The position numbers and the translations under genes are program-made. The notes under the pieces are model-generated. The model worked only from the letters and a program-made list of their open reading frames with translations. It was not told where the DNA came from and searched no databases. Shown in pieces: positions 7,232-14,622 of a DNA stretch of 15,092 nucleotides. Every line of letters begins with the position of its first letter. Position 1 is the first letter of the stretch. The stretch covers positions 1,715 through 16,806 of the forward strand of contig DEHV01000041.1 in NCBI GenBank assembly GCA_002352105.1. The letters run 5' to 3'. This stretch comes from Chitinophagaceae bacterium UBA2791 (lineage in GTDB: Bacteria > Bacteroidota > Bacteroidia > Chitinophagales > Chitinophagaceae).

Positions 7232-10159
7232 TCAAACCAGCGCCTGGTAGAGTATCTCCACGGGATGCAATGCTTTTGTTCCAACCCCGTCTTTGATCTG
7301 GTGGCGGCAGCTGGTGCCAGGCGCGGCAATGATCATCTCGTCTGCATGCTTTCTTACGGCGGGGAACAATACCAGCTCGCCGACCTGCATGGAGAGATCA
7401 AAATGCTCCTTTTCAAACCCGAAGGAACCTGCCATTCCGCAACATCCGGAAGGAATGGTTTGAACGCTATAGTTCTCAGGAAAGGATAATATCTTAACGG
7501 TATGATCAACTGAAGAAAGGGCTTTCTGATGGCAATGGCCATGCAGCAATATCTTTTTCTCTGCCAACGTAAACTGGCTACGCAGGATATTCCCCCGTTC
7601 TATCTCCCGGGCAATGAACTCATCGATGATATACGCATTTTGCTTTAGGCGCCTGGCGGCGTCCAGCCGGTCCTCGCTGGCCAGGTCGGGGTACTCATCG
7701 CGGAAACTGAGTATGGCGGAGGGCTCGATCCCGATAAGCGGCATTTCCGGCGATACCAGGGGCGCCAGCAGATCGATGTTCTTATTGACGATCTTCTGCG
7801 CATTGCGGATCAACCCTTTTGAAAGAGAGGCCCTGCCGCTTTCCTTATGATCGGGAATAATGACCTCATAGCCCAGTTTCTCCAACAACAGTATGGCCTG
7901 TATGCCTATTTCGGTATCATTATAGTTGGTGAACTCATCGCAGAAAAGATATAGCTTTTTACGGGCCGTATTTCTGTCCGGCGCCTGGCGTTTATGTTTT
8001 TTATACCAGCTGCGCAAGGTCGTCTTATACAGCGTGGGCATGGACCTGCCTGGAGCGAAACCGACAATGGATTTCACCAGCGTGCTGATGCCCGGGCCCG
8101 TGGCAAAATAGTTATATATGGCTGGCGCCAGCGATGCCATGCCAGATAAGCGGCTGAAGCCGGCTATAAGCCTTGACCGGAAAGGGACGCCATTATCATC
8201 GTAATAATGCTGCAGGAATTCGGCTTTTAATTTTGCTACATCCACATTGGAAGGGCATTCCGATTTACACCCTTTACAGCTCAGGCAGAGATCCATCACT
8301 TCGTGGATCTCCTTATGATCAAACCGGTTCATCTTATCGGAATGGGTCAGAAAGTCCCTGAGTATATTCGCTCTTGCGCGGGTGGTGTCTTTCTCGTTTC
8401 GGGTAGCCATAAACGATGGGCACATAACGCCTCCCGATATATGAGTCTTGCGGCAATCGCCGGAACCATTGCATTGCTCGGCATGCTGCAGGATATCCTG
8501 GTTATGAAAACGAAAAACGGTTTTAAAAGCAGGCGTGGTTTGCCCGGGGATATACCGCAGCATGCTGTTCATGGACGGCGTGTCCACGATCTTATGGGGA
8601 TTGAAAATATTATCGGGGTCCCAGGATTGTTTTACCTGCTTTAGCAGCGCATAATTTTTTTCGCCTACCATTTGTTTGATAAACTCTCCCCGCAATCTTC
8701 CGTCGCCATGTTCTCCGCTAAGCGATCCGTTGTATTTCTTGACCAGCATAGCGATCTCTTCGGCTATCTTCCGGAACAACAGGCTCCCTTCTTCCGTTTT
8801 TAGGTTGATGATGGGCCGGAGATGCAGTTCGCCGGAGCCGGCATGCGCATAATGCACCGAGAACAAATTGTATTTCTTCAATATCTCGTTAAAGTCGCGG
8901 ATATAGGCCGGAAGATCGGCCACATCCACCGCGGTATCCTCTATCACCGGCACGGCTTTCTCGTCGCCCGGGAGATTGCTGAGCAATCCCAGGCCGGCCT
9001 TACGAAGCGTCCATACTTTTTTAACATCATTGCCGGATACCCGGGGAAAATGGTACCCGAGGCCATGAGCGCGCATTTCCTCTTCGGTCTGCTGCGCGGC
9101 CGCCAGCGCTTCTTCCTGCGTATTCCGCGAAAATTCCACCACCAGTATGGCGGCGGGATCGCCCTGGACAAAGAACCTGTTCTTTGCCTGTTCGATATTG
9201 TCTTTTGTGCACTCTAAGATATAATGATCGATAAGCTCGCTGGCCGAAGGCGCATGCTTTACGGCGATCAGATTGGCGCGCAACGCTTCATCGATGGAAT
9301 AAAAATGCACGCAAAGCAGGATGATCTCCCTGGGAGGCAGCGGGACCACATTCAGTTTTATTTCCGTCAGCATGGCCAGCGTCCCTTCGGAGCCGGCGAT
9401 CAGTTCACAGAAATTAAAATCCTCCCCGCCCGCTGTAAACGGCGCTTTTTCCAGCAACAGATCAATCGCGTAGCCGGTATTCCTTCTTTCCACGCTTTTT
9501 TTAGGGAACTGTTTTCTTATTTCCACCTGGTTGCCATAGTCGCTCAACAGGCGGCGGGTCGTTCTGTATATCTCCGCTTCAAGGCTCCCGCCCTCGCATT
9601 TCTGGTGAAACTCATCGAGGCTTACCGTTTTAAATACCGCATCAGATCCATCGCTCAGGATCGCTTTCACTTCCAGCAGGTGCTCGCGCGTACTGCGATA
9701 AACAATAGAATTGGATCCGCAGGAGTTGTTGCCGACCATGCCGCCGATCATGGCCCGGTTAGCGGTGGAAGTCTCGGGGCCGAAAAACAGGCCGTGCGGT
9801 TTTAAAAAAACATTCAGCTCATCGCGGATCACGCCGGGCTGAACGCGCACCCAGCGTTCTTCGGTATTGAGTTCGATGATCTGCGTGAAATATTTAGAAA
9901 GATCCACGATGATGCCATTCCCCACGACCTGTCCGGCCAGGGAAGTGCCTGCCGTACGGGGAATCAGCCCGGTCTTCTCCCGGCGGGCAAAGCTTACCAG
10001 CTTTTTCAGGTCATCTACCGAACGGGGAAGCGCAACCGCCAGGGGCAGTTCCCGGTAGGCGGAAGCATCCGTCGCATAGAGTATGCGCATCGTATCATCA
10101 TAAAAAAGATCGCCTTCCAGTTCCCTTTCCAGTTCTTCTAACCGGGTATTCGTTTTCAT
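7232..10159 (-). CDS. FAD-binding and Fe-S-binding D-2-hydroxyacid dehydrogenase (D-lactate dehydrogenase/YdiJ type)
   Basis: A 975-residue fusion of a flavin oxidase and an iron-sulfur half. Residues about 1-280 form the PCMH-type FAD-binding domain (PRTAGTSLAGQ near 72; NNSCGSNSIVYRSTREH near 145). About 280-525 is the FAD-oxidase C-terminal domain, with HYAHAGSGELHLRP (near 433) and GEHGDGRLRGEF (near 482), whose His residues bind metal and substrate. Two Fe-S motifs follow: CNGSGDCR...MCPS (about 560-585) and CLSCKGCKSECP (about 620-632). The C terminus has two CCG-type segments (HGHCHQK near 871, SGCCGMAGS near 905). This is the GlcD+GlcF-like fused architecture, acting at the inner membrane face and passing electrons to quinone or a carrier. 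D-lactate and D-2-hydroxyglutarate are the main candidate substrates. It follows the nitroreductase by 61 bp. Confidence 0.9.
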   Translation of the reverse strand: MKTNTRLEELERELEGDLFYDDTMRILYATDASAYRELPLAVALPRSVDDLKKLVSFARREKTGLIPRTAGTSLAGQVVGNGIIVDLSKYFTQIIELNTEERWVRVQPGVIRDELNVFLKPHGLFFGPETSTANRAMIGGMVGNNSCGSNSIVYRSTREHLLEVKAILSDGSDAVFKTVSLDEFHQKCEGGSLEAEIYRTTRRLLSDYGNQVEIRKQFPKKSVERRNTGYAIDLLLEKAPFTAGGEDFNFCELIAGSEGTLAMLTEIKLNVVPLPPREIILLCVHFYSIDEALRANLIAVKHAPSASELIDHYILECTKDNIEQAKNRFFVQGDPAAILVVEFSRNTQEEALAAAQQTEEEMRAHGLGYHFPRVSGNDVKKVWTLRKAGLGLLSNLPGDEKAVPVIEDTAVDVADLPAYIRDFNEILKKYNLFSVHYAHAGSGELHLRPIINLKTEEGSLLFRKIAEEIAMLVKKYNGSLSGEHGDGRLRGEFIKQMVGEKNYALLKQVKQSWDPDNIFNPHKIVDTPSMNSMLRYIPGQTTPAFKTVFRFHNQDILQHAEQCNGSGDCRKTHISGGVMCPSFMATRNEKDTTRARANILRDFLTHSDKMNRFDHKEIHEVMDLCLSCKGCKSECPSNVDVAKLKAEFLQHYYDDNGVPFRSRLIAGFSRLSGMASLAPAIYNYFATGPGISTLVKSIVGFAPGRSMPTLYKTTLRSWYKKHKRQAPDRNTARKKLYLFCDEFTNYNDTEIGIQAILLLEKLGYEVIIPDHKESGRASLSKGLIRNAQKIVNKNIDLLAPLVSPEMPLIGIEPSAILSFRDEYPDLASEDRLDAARRLKQNAYIIDEFIAREIERGNILRSQFTLAEKKILLHGHCHQKALSSVDHTVKILSFPENYSVQTIPSGCCGMAGSFGFEKEHFDLSMQVGELVLFPAVRKHADEMIIAAPGTSCRHQIKDGVGTKALHPVEILYQALV

Positions 10160-10220
10160 CGTTATTACTTAACAAAGATCGGAATTACTTGCTTGTTGTC
10201 GGCCTGGCCATCGCGGCCGG

Positions 10221-10811
10221 TCATCTAACCCACCTGATCTTCTCCTCCAGGGGGATCATCCGCGAGCCTTCCGTCAGCAACTGGTCTGAATAGCCGAGAT
10301 ACAGTATGCCTAATATGCAATCGTCCGCCCCCAGCCCAAAATGGGCTTTCATGGCCGGATGATGGGTTAAGCCGCCGGTGCTCCAGAAAGTAGCGATACC
10401 CCTGGCTGCAGCGCCCAGTAACAGGTTCTGAATGGCGCATGCCGTTGCCGAGATCTCTTCTATCTCCGGTATCTTATGATTGGAGACCCTTTTCATATAG
10501 CAAAGGATCACATGAGAAGCATTATCGCCGATACGCAGCAATTTATCCTGTTTTTCTTTCGTAAAACTGGCTGCGGGCGTGTGTTCCTTGTATAAGCGGG
10601 CATGGGTTATACAAAATTCGTCTACCTGCTCATCGCCAAATACAATAAACCTCCAGGGCTCCGTACGCGCATGGGTAGGCGCCCAGTCTGCCAGGGAAAG
10701 GAGTTCCATGATCTGCTCATCAGGGATCGTGTTTCCGTTCATTTTCTCCGGTTTTATCGTTCTCCGCAGCCGGATAATGTCTTCTACCTGTCTTGTTTGT
10801 GGTACGCTCAT
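10221..10811 (-). CDS. Nitroreductase family FMN oxidoreductase (YdjA-like)
   Basis: A 196-residue single-domain nitroreductase if started at the ATG at 10811 (MSVPQTRQVEDII); an in-frame ATG at 10862 would add 17 residues that do not look like family sequence. The early RLRRTIKPEKM region takes the place of the usual 'RRSxRxF' FMN-phosphate site, WAPTHARTEPWRFIVF is the typical second flavin contact, and ATACAIQNLLLGAAARGIATFWSTGG is the dimer/active-site helix region (given here partly: ATACAIQNLLL...FWSTGG). Such enzymes use NAD(P)H and FMN to reduce nitroaromatics, quinones or unknown natural substrates. The dehydrogenase gene starts 61 bp downstream, so the two may be co-transcribed redox genes. 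Confidence 0.85.
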   Translation of the reverse strand: MSVPQTRQVEDIIRLRRTIKPEKMNGNTIPDEQIMELLSLADWAPTHARTEPWRFIVFGDEQVDEFCITHARLYKEHTPAASFTKEKQDKLLRIGDNASHVILCYMKRVSNHKIPEIEEISATACAIQNLLLGAAARGIATFWSTGGLTHHPAMKAHFGLGADDCILGILYLGYSDQLLTEGSRMIPLEEKIRWVR

Positions 10812-10895
10812 ATAATCTATCGCTATTGAAAAAATTTGTTCACAAGTTACTTCATGCTTCATAAAAACTACCGGAATAATCGGGAAGGCCTGGAA

Positions 10896-10922
10896 GCCGC
10901 TGCCAGCTTGTGTTGCAGCGGC
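10896..10922. repeat. GC-rich inverted repeat
   Basis: GCCGCTGC (10896-10903) and GCAGCGGC (10915-10922) are exactly complementary with an 11-base loop. It lies in the gap upstream of the nitroreductase. There is no T-run on either strand; the role is unknown. Confidence 0.4.
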
Positions 10923-10976
10923 GGCATCGGGATAATTTCGTGTGTGCTACCAGGGGAAACCTCTGGCAGCAGCAGC

Positions 10977-11085
10977 GCGGAAAGAAGGAATACCGGCTAT
11001 GCTATTGATCTGTTACTTAAAAAAAACCATACGCCTGGCGGGAAAGATCTTGATTGCTGCCTGGATGGCGGCTGAAACGGATAAA
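10977..11085 (+). pseudogene. Decayed fragment of a FAD/Fe-S dehydrogenase paralogue
   Basis: The plus strand here encodes ERRNTGYAIDLLLKK, almost identical to residues 224-238 of the full-length dehydrogenase encoded on the opposite strand about 1.5 kb away. By hand alignment, 42 of the first 48 bases match, with most differences at third codon positions; past that the similarity continues more weakly (GGKDLDCC against GGEDFNFC) and fades by about 11085. The reading frame has no dehydrogenase-like sequence before or after, so this is a remnant of about 36 codons and not a gene. The many silent differences suggest it came from a diverged paralogue or orthologue and is not a fresh copy. The rest of the gap between 10812 and 11207 shows nothing recognisable. 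Confidence 0.75.
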
Positions 11086-11207
11086 CGAAAAAGCATGGAA
11101 TGGGGAGATATTATGCCCGCAAAGCTGATGAGGAAGCTTTTCCTCAATCCGTATCATTTTATGGATCGATTGCCAGGTCAGGGGAACGGGAATTCGAGGC
11201 AAACAGG

Positions 11208-11573
11208 TCACCAACTTAATACCAGGCAGGAGTCTTCAATCGCTTTACCTGCCGCTTTGGCCCTTTCGGTAGATCCTTTTTTCATTTCTTCCCATACATT
11301 GAATTCGTTTTTCCATAGGAAGAATGTGGGCCCGTCCACCCATTTTACGATATAATGAAGAAATTTTCCCTGGTTAAATGTCGGTTTTACAATAATGGCC
11401 GCCCAGTTCTGTTTCCATCTGAACATGGTTTCAAACATCGGTTCCTCTGAAATGGCCTCTTCATTGAAATCTTTTGACATGAAACTGCTTTGAACTGTAT
11501 ACATCAATTTATTTGCCACCGGTTTTGTTGAGATAGATACCCAGTTACCAGCGCTTTCCCTGGTTGCTGGCAT
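11208..11573 (-). CDS. Hypothetical protein (121 aa)
   Basis: I do not recognise this protein. It is soluble, has no signal peptide, and is rich in Trp and Phe in the middle (FRWKQNW, IVKWVDGPTFFLWKNEFNVW). Its C-terminal third has a Lys/Glu/Ala helix (EEMKKGSTERAKAAGKAIED) and ends in SCLVLSW. The ATG at 11573 is preceded by an AT-rich stretch; an internal ATG at about residue 24 (MYTVQSSF) is an alternative start. It is divergent from the charged 79-aa gene with only 39 bp between the start codons, so the two may share a control region. Confidence 0.6.
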   Translation of the reverse strand: MPATRESAGNWVSISTKPVANKLMYTVQSSFMSKDFNEEAISEEPMFETMFRWKQNWAAIIVKPTFNQGKFLHYIVKWVDGPTFFLWKNEFNVWEEMKKGSTERAKAAGKAIEDSCLVLSW

Positions 11574-11612
11574 GTTTTTTTGTTGAATATTGTTGTATTA
11601 AATACCCTGGCA

Positions 11613-11852
11613 ATGACGTCAAACAACCAAGATAAGAAAGCATTTTCCGGCCCCGGCGCAGACGACAGGGATAAAAAATCGAAGAAAAATACCAACCGGG
11701 AGGAAGAAAAAAAGGATAGCGCCGCGAAAACGGGTAACAATTCCGGCGAGGAGGATCTGGAACCGCTGACCGACAAGAGCGGAGAAGAGAAAAAAGAGCA
11801 CTATATCAATACCGATGAGCGCCGGAGAGACCTGCGTGAAAGAGGATCGTAA
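11613..11852 (+). CDS. Small highly charged, probably disordered protein (79 aa)
   Basis: The preferred start is the ATG at 11613 (MTSNNQDKK); the frame is open to a TTG at 11580, but that extension is hydrophobic and lies in the promoter gap. The protein is almost entirely Lys, Glu, Asp, Arg, Ser, Asn and Gly, with no hydrophobic core, so it should be intrinsically disordered. Only the C terminus (HYINTDERRRDLRERGS) looks like a defined motif. Very hydrophilic small proteins of this sort are often stress-related, but that is inference from composition alone. It converges with the DUF3606 gene, 17 bp apart. Confidence 0.6.
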   Translation: MTSNNQDKKAFSGPGADDRDKKSKKNTNREEEKKDSAAKTGNNSGEEDLEPLTDKSGEEKKEHYINTDERRRDLRERGS

Positions 11853-11869
11853 AAGGCTTGGGGAAGATC

Positions 11870-12085
11870 TTATTTGCTCAGGCTGCCGGACTTTTTCTTA
11901 TAAACAATGGTCGCCAGGTGTTCCGCGACCTTCTCCACTTTGTTGCTGCCGGCCGCTTTAATGGCTTTTAACAGCTGTAAGGAGGAAACCTCGAATTTTT
12001 TTGACCAGTAAACAGCTTCCCTGGGCTGCTCCAGATGAATACGGTTATCCTGTGATTTGCCTGGATTTTTAATGGATACTGACAT
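11870..12085 (-). CDS. DUF3606 domain protein
   Basis: A 71-residue protein matching the DUF3606 pattern: a short disordered N terminus, then a basic/acidic NRIHLEQPREAVYWSKKF segment (about 14-31), a 'V(S)xxxLLxAIKxxG' helix (33-47) and a closing KVEKVAEHL helix. In family members the segment reads like 'SRINxxxxxEVxYWTKxFGVS'. The function is unknown; family genes are common in Bacteroidota and Proteobacteria, often as single genes. It is preceded by a 352-bp gap that contains the TATAACGT-type motifs noted below. Confidence 0.8.
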   Translation of the reverse strand: MSVSIKNPGKSQDNRIHLEQPREAVYWSKKFEVSSLQLLKAIKAAGSNKVEKVAEHLATIVYKKKSGSLSK

Positions 12086-12152
12086 ACAAGGATTTTTAAC
12101 TATAACATGACAAAAAAATCATGCCCGATGCCGGGGCTTGGCGTTCTCCTTC

Positions 12153-12166
12153 TTATAACGTTATAA
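12153..12166. promoter_or_regulatory. Palindrome TTATAACGTTATAA, possible operator
   Basis: A perfect 14-base palindrome about 70-80 bp upstream of the DUF3606 start. A near copy, TATAACGTATAA, lies with its CG centre 32 bp further (12191-12192), about three helical turns. Spacing and symmetry suggest a dimeric regulator site; no regulator gene is seen nearby. Confidence 0.35.
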
Positions 12167-12348
12167 CCCAGTCTCCTGCGTAGAATATAACGTATAATTC
12201 CTCTTTTTATTTTATGCTCCGGGTGCGCCTGCAGGCGAGGAATTGCCGGGCGCTTTCCATTGCTCCATATTGGGTTATTGCTCCCCATCCCATCCCCGGC
12301 GCGTTGCGAAACGGGGTAAAAGAAGAAGCGAAACCGGGTTAATATCAT

Positions 12349-12381
12349 AACGAAAGATAAACGAAGGATAAACGGGAGATA
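12349..12381. repeat. Three tandem 11-base repeats
   Basis: AACGAAAGATA, AACGAAGGATA and AACGGGAGATA follow one another without gaps, about 60 bp past the chrA stop. The strand asymmetry (purine-rich plus strand) and helical-turn period are notable. It could be replication slippage or a protein-binding array. Confidence 0.7.
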
Positions 12382-12437
12382 AGAGAAAACAGGCGCATGG
12401 ATCTCCAAGGCTTTCTTGGGAACCAGCAGGGGCCAAG

Positions 12438-13697
12438 TCAAAAAACGGCGCCCAGCAGCAGGCAGATCAGTACGATCACCGGCGCATAAATACGGGTAAA
12501 CGATAAAAGAAGCCAGGAGCCGATGATTACGGCTATATTCAACAGGCTGACTGTTTCAAATTCGGTAATGGAAATATCTTTCATCATATAAAGGGTCGAA
12601 GCGACCATAATGCCCACGACTACGGCATTAATACCTTCCAGCGAACGGTATATAGCCGCATATTTTTTCAGGTTATGCCATATCGGAAAAAAGAAAAGGA
12701 CCAGCAGGGCGCTGGGTAAAAAAATGGCCACGGAGCCGATAACACAGCCGAGAACCTGCATGGTCGGGCCCCGGTCGCGGTTCGCGATGCCCCCGGTGAA
12801 TGCGGCGATGGAAAAAACAGGACCGGGTATGGCCCTTACTATGCCTGCTCCAATGTAGAAATCGTCCTTATTGATCATGACCACGCCCTGCTCCTTGTCT
12901 ATATTTTTTTTCTGCACGGCCGGAGTGGTAGGCCTGAGAACAAACTGTTCATACATCATCGGGATCAACACCTGGCCGCCGCCAAAAACAAGGCTTCCGA
13001 AACGGTAGGTATTTTCGAAAAGATTGAACATTCTCCGGCTTTGCCAGTCATTTTTCCTCGATAACTCGCTGAAAAAGCCCGCTGCAACAAAAACAGCGGC
13101 AAATAACCAGATATTCCCCCATTTTATTTTTTTGGGACTGATCTCTGACTGCGGGATCCTCTTGTCGCTGAAATTGGTCGCCAATCCCCCCAATACGATC
13201 AATACCGGAAAGATCCAGGGCGATTTGAACAACAGGTAGGTGGCAATACAGCCCACAACAAAGATGACCCTGGTAATGGTATTGTTCACGGCGATATGGA
13301 ATGATTTGGCCGAAGCATAGGCAAGAAAACCTACCGCCATCGGCTGGACAAATCTGAATATATTGGTATTCAATGATTTATCATCCAAATACGATAAAAG
13401 AAAGGAGAAAATGCTCATTAACAAACAAGCCGGGAATATCCATAGAAACAGGGTAAGCAGGGCGAGCGGGGCTCCTCCCCTCTTGAATCCGATCAAGGTC
13501 AATACCTGCGTGGAGGAAGCGCCGGGCAGCAGCTGGCAAAACGCATTGTACTCCATCAGTTCTTCTTCAGTTATATCATGGCGGCCGTTGACAAAGGTTT
13601 TTAGCATCATGGCATAATGTCCCTGCGGTCCTCCGAAAGCGGTTATGCTAAATAGAAAAACAGTCTTTAAATAAGGAATATGGCGAAGAAGGATCAT
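12438..13697 (-). CDS. chrA: Chromate transporter, two-domain ChrA (CHR family)
   Basis: A 419-residue membrane protein, the length of two-domain CHR transporters. The N-terminal domain has the FGGPQGHYAMM motif (about 21-31) and LPGASSTQ (about 57-64). The C-terminal domain has the matching FGSLVFGGGQVLIPMM (about 230-246) and AIPGPVFSIAAFTGG (about 289-303), so both halves of the duplicated fold are intact. Hydrophobic segments run through both halves with a charged link at about 180-195. Members export chromate or related oxyanions from the cytoplasm, and some may have another physiological substrate. It is the last gene after feoA and nadD on the same strand, 42 bp after nadD; that gap contains an inverted repeat that could be an operator. 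Confidence 0.9.
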   Translation of the reverse strand: MILLRHIPYLKTVFLFSITAFGGPQGHYAMMLKTFVNGRHDITEEELMEYNAFCQLLPGASSTQVLTLIGFKRGGAPLALLTLFLWIFPACLLMSIFSFLLSYLDDKSLNTNIFRFVQPMAVGFLAYASAKSFHIAVNNTITRVIFVVGCIATYLLFKSPWIFPVLIVLGGLATNFSDKRIPQSEISPKKIKWGNIWLFAAVFVAAGFFSELSRKNDWQSRRMFNLFENTYRFGSLVFGGGQVLIPMMYEQFVLRPTTPAVQKKNIDKEQGVVMINKDDFYIGAGIVRAIPGPVFSIAAFTGGIANRDRGPTMQVLGCVIGSVAIFLPSALLVLFFFPIWHNLKKYAAIYRSLEGINAVVVGIMVASTLYMMKDISITEFETVSLLNIAVIIGSWLLLSFTRIYAPVIVLICLLLGAVF

Positions 13698-13710
13698 GAT
13701 GGCTTATTCC

Positions 13711-13736
13711 ATTATGATTACAATATATACATAATC
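13711..13736 (-). promoter_or_regulatory. Inverted repeat upstream of chrA
   Basis: ATTATG (13711-13716) and CATAAT (13730-13735) are exact complements, with an overlapping GATTA/TAATC pair (13716-13720 and 13732-13736) around an ATATAT core. It sits in the 42-bp gap between nadD and chrA, just before the chrA start. It could be an operator, or only AT-rich spacer. Confidence 0.25.
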
Positions 13737-13739
13737 GGA

Positions 13740-14321
13740 TTATAATTGGTTCCGATAGTATCCATTTTGTTCAATTTCACTCCTGACCTTGTCGGGAACG
13801 AGGAACCTGATTGATCTTCCTTCTTTGATGTTATTACGGATATAGGTAGACGAAATTTCAAGCAGCGGCGCATGGAGAAAGGTTACCCGCGATCCGGGGT
13901 AAGCGTCAACGGGAGTATGATCGGGCCGCTCGTATACGTAAATCGGGTAACGGGCGAGGATCTGTTGGTAATTCTTCCAGGAAGGCAGGTTCTGAAAACT
14001 ATCGCTTCCCATGATCAGGGCAAATTCATGAGAAGGGTATTTTTCATCCAGGTAGGTAAGCGTATCGATCGTGTAGGAAGGCCTGGGGAGTCTAAACTCA
14101 ATATCAGATACTTTTAAGGCCGGCTCTTCTTCCACGGAGATCTGCGCCATATACAATCTATGGTATTCATTTAGCAGGGATCCGGCTTTTTTTAGGGGAT
14201 TCTGTGGAGAAACCACAAACCAGACCTGTTCCAGGTCCGTATGCTGAACAAGGTAATTGGCGATGATTAAATGCCCGTTATGTATCGGATTGAAGGAGCC
14301 GAAATAGAGTCCGATCTTCAT
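13740..14321 (-). CDS. nadD: Nicotinate-nucleotide adenylyltransferase
   Basis: A 193-residue enzyme that joins nicotinate mononucleotide and ATP to make deamido-NAD, a required step of NAD synthesis in the cytoplasm. The nucleotidyltransferase signature GSFNPIHNGH is at 8-17, and the second ATP-binding motif ISSTYIR is at about 157-163. Also typical are the WFVVSPQNPLKK loop (about 34-45) and the LIMGSDSFQNLPSWKNY region, which binds the nicotinate end. Its length is normal for bacterial NadD, and the sequence is complete from ATG to TAA. It lies 17 bp after the feoA-like gene and 42 bp before chrA, so it is probably the middle gene of one transcript. Confidence 0.95.
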   Translation of the reverse strand: MKIGLYFGSFNPIHNGHLIIANYLVQHTDLEQVWFVVSPQNPLKKAGSLLNEYHRLYMAQISVEEEPALKVSDIEFRLPRPSYTIDTLTYLDEKYPSHEFALIMGSDSFQNLPSWKNYQQILARYPIYVYERPDHTPVDAYPGSRVTFLHAPLLEISSTYIRNNIKEGRSIRFLVPDKVRSEIEQNGYYRNQL

Positions 14322-14338
14322 AATAACAATGCATCTGA

Positions 14339-14569
14339 TTATTGGTAGATATCTTCCACGAAGATATTATTGGCTTCGCTGAGACGAAGGCTAAGGCTAT
14401 AGCCTGCAACAGAAATGGATATCGGGTCGCCCAATGGGGCTACCTGTTCGATCCGGATATTCTCCCCCGGCAAACACCCCATTTCCATTAATTTTATGAA
14501 CAGGTCATTGTCTTCAAACGACACGATCCTGACCAGTTTTCCCTGCTTAATTTGCGATAGTCTTTTCAT
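14339..14569 (-). CDS. feoA: FeoA family protein (orphan)
   Basis: A 76-residue SH3-like protein starting MKRLSQIKQGK at the ATG at 14569; the frame continues to a TTG at 14581, but FeoA proteins start close to 'LSxLxxGxxxxI'. The core MEMGCLPGENIRIEQVAPLGDPISISVAGYSLSLR matches FeoA (motifs MGxxPG and GDPxxxxVxGYxxxLR). FeoA normally assists the ferrous-iron transporter FeoB, whose gene usually follows directly; here nadD follows and no feoB is in the window. It may serve a distant FeoB or a separate role. It is divergent from ybeY with a shared promoter region, and may lead a feoA-nadD-chrA operon. Confidence 0.87.
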   Translation of the reverse strand: MKRLSQIKQGKLVRIVSFEDNDLFIKLMEMGCLPGENIRIEQVAPLGDPISISVAGYSLSLRLSEANNIFVEDIYQ

Positions 14570-14578
14570 ATCAGGCAA

Positions 14579-14592
14579 CAAATGTAGCTTTG
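14579..14592. promoter_or_regulatory. Divergent feoA/ybeY promoter core
   Basis: CAAATGTAGCTTTG contains TAGCTTTG on the plus strand (14585-14592, toward ybeY) and TACATTTG on the minus strand (14586-14579, toward feoA). Both are exact TAnnTTTG elements and they share the central TA. Predicted starts would give a leader of about 24 bases for ybeY and only a few bases for feoA. No clear TTTG is seen at -33 on either side. Confidence 0.5.
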
Positions 14593-14622
14593 TATGGATA
14601 AATAATCTTACGATTTTAGGAA

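Larger units (their letters stand above)
12086..12437. other. 352-bp intergenic region with repeat motifs
   Basis: This lies between the ends of chrA (minus) and the start of the DUF3606 gene (minus). It holds a 14-base perfect palindrome (12153-12166), a related motif about 32 bp away (near 12187-12198) and a threefold 11-base tandem repeat (12349-12381). A minus-strand open frame crosses the region but begins with a TTG overlapping the chrA stop and has no protein-like features; I do not call it. Confidence 0.6.

Noticed and set aside
8303..9805. Long plus-strand open frames inside the dehydrogenase gene
   Set aside because: They are shadows of a well supported minus-strand gene with full family motifs.
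10836..11075. Plus-strand 79-codon open frame as a real gene
   Set aside because: Its only recognisable part is the dehydrogenase remnant; the first half is not protein-like and overlaps the alternative nitroreductase start.
12100..12441. 113-codon minus-strand frame after chrA
   Set aside because: It starts with a TTG at the chrA stop, its composition is unlike a protein (Arg/Pro-rich low-complexity tail), and it crosses tandem repeats and a palindrome.
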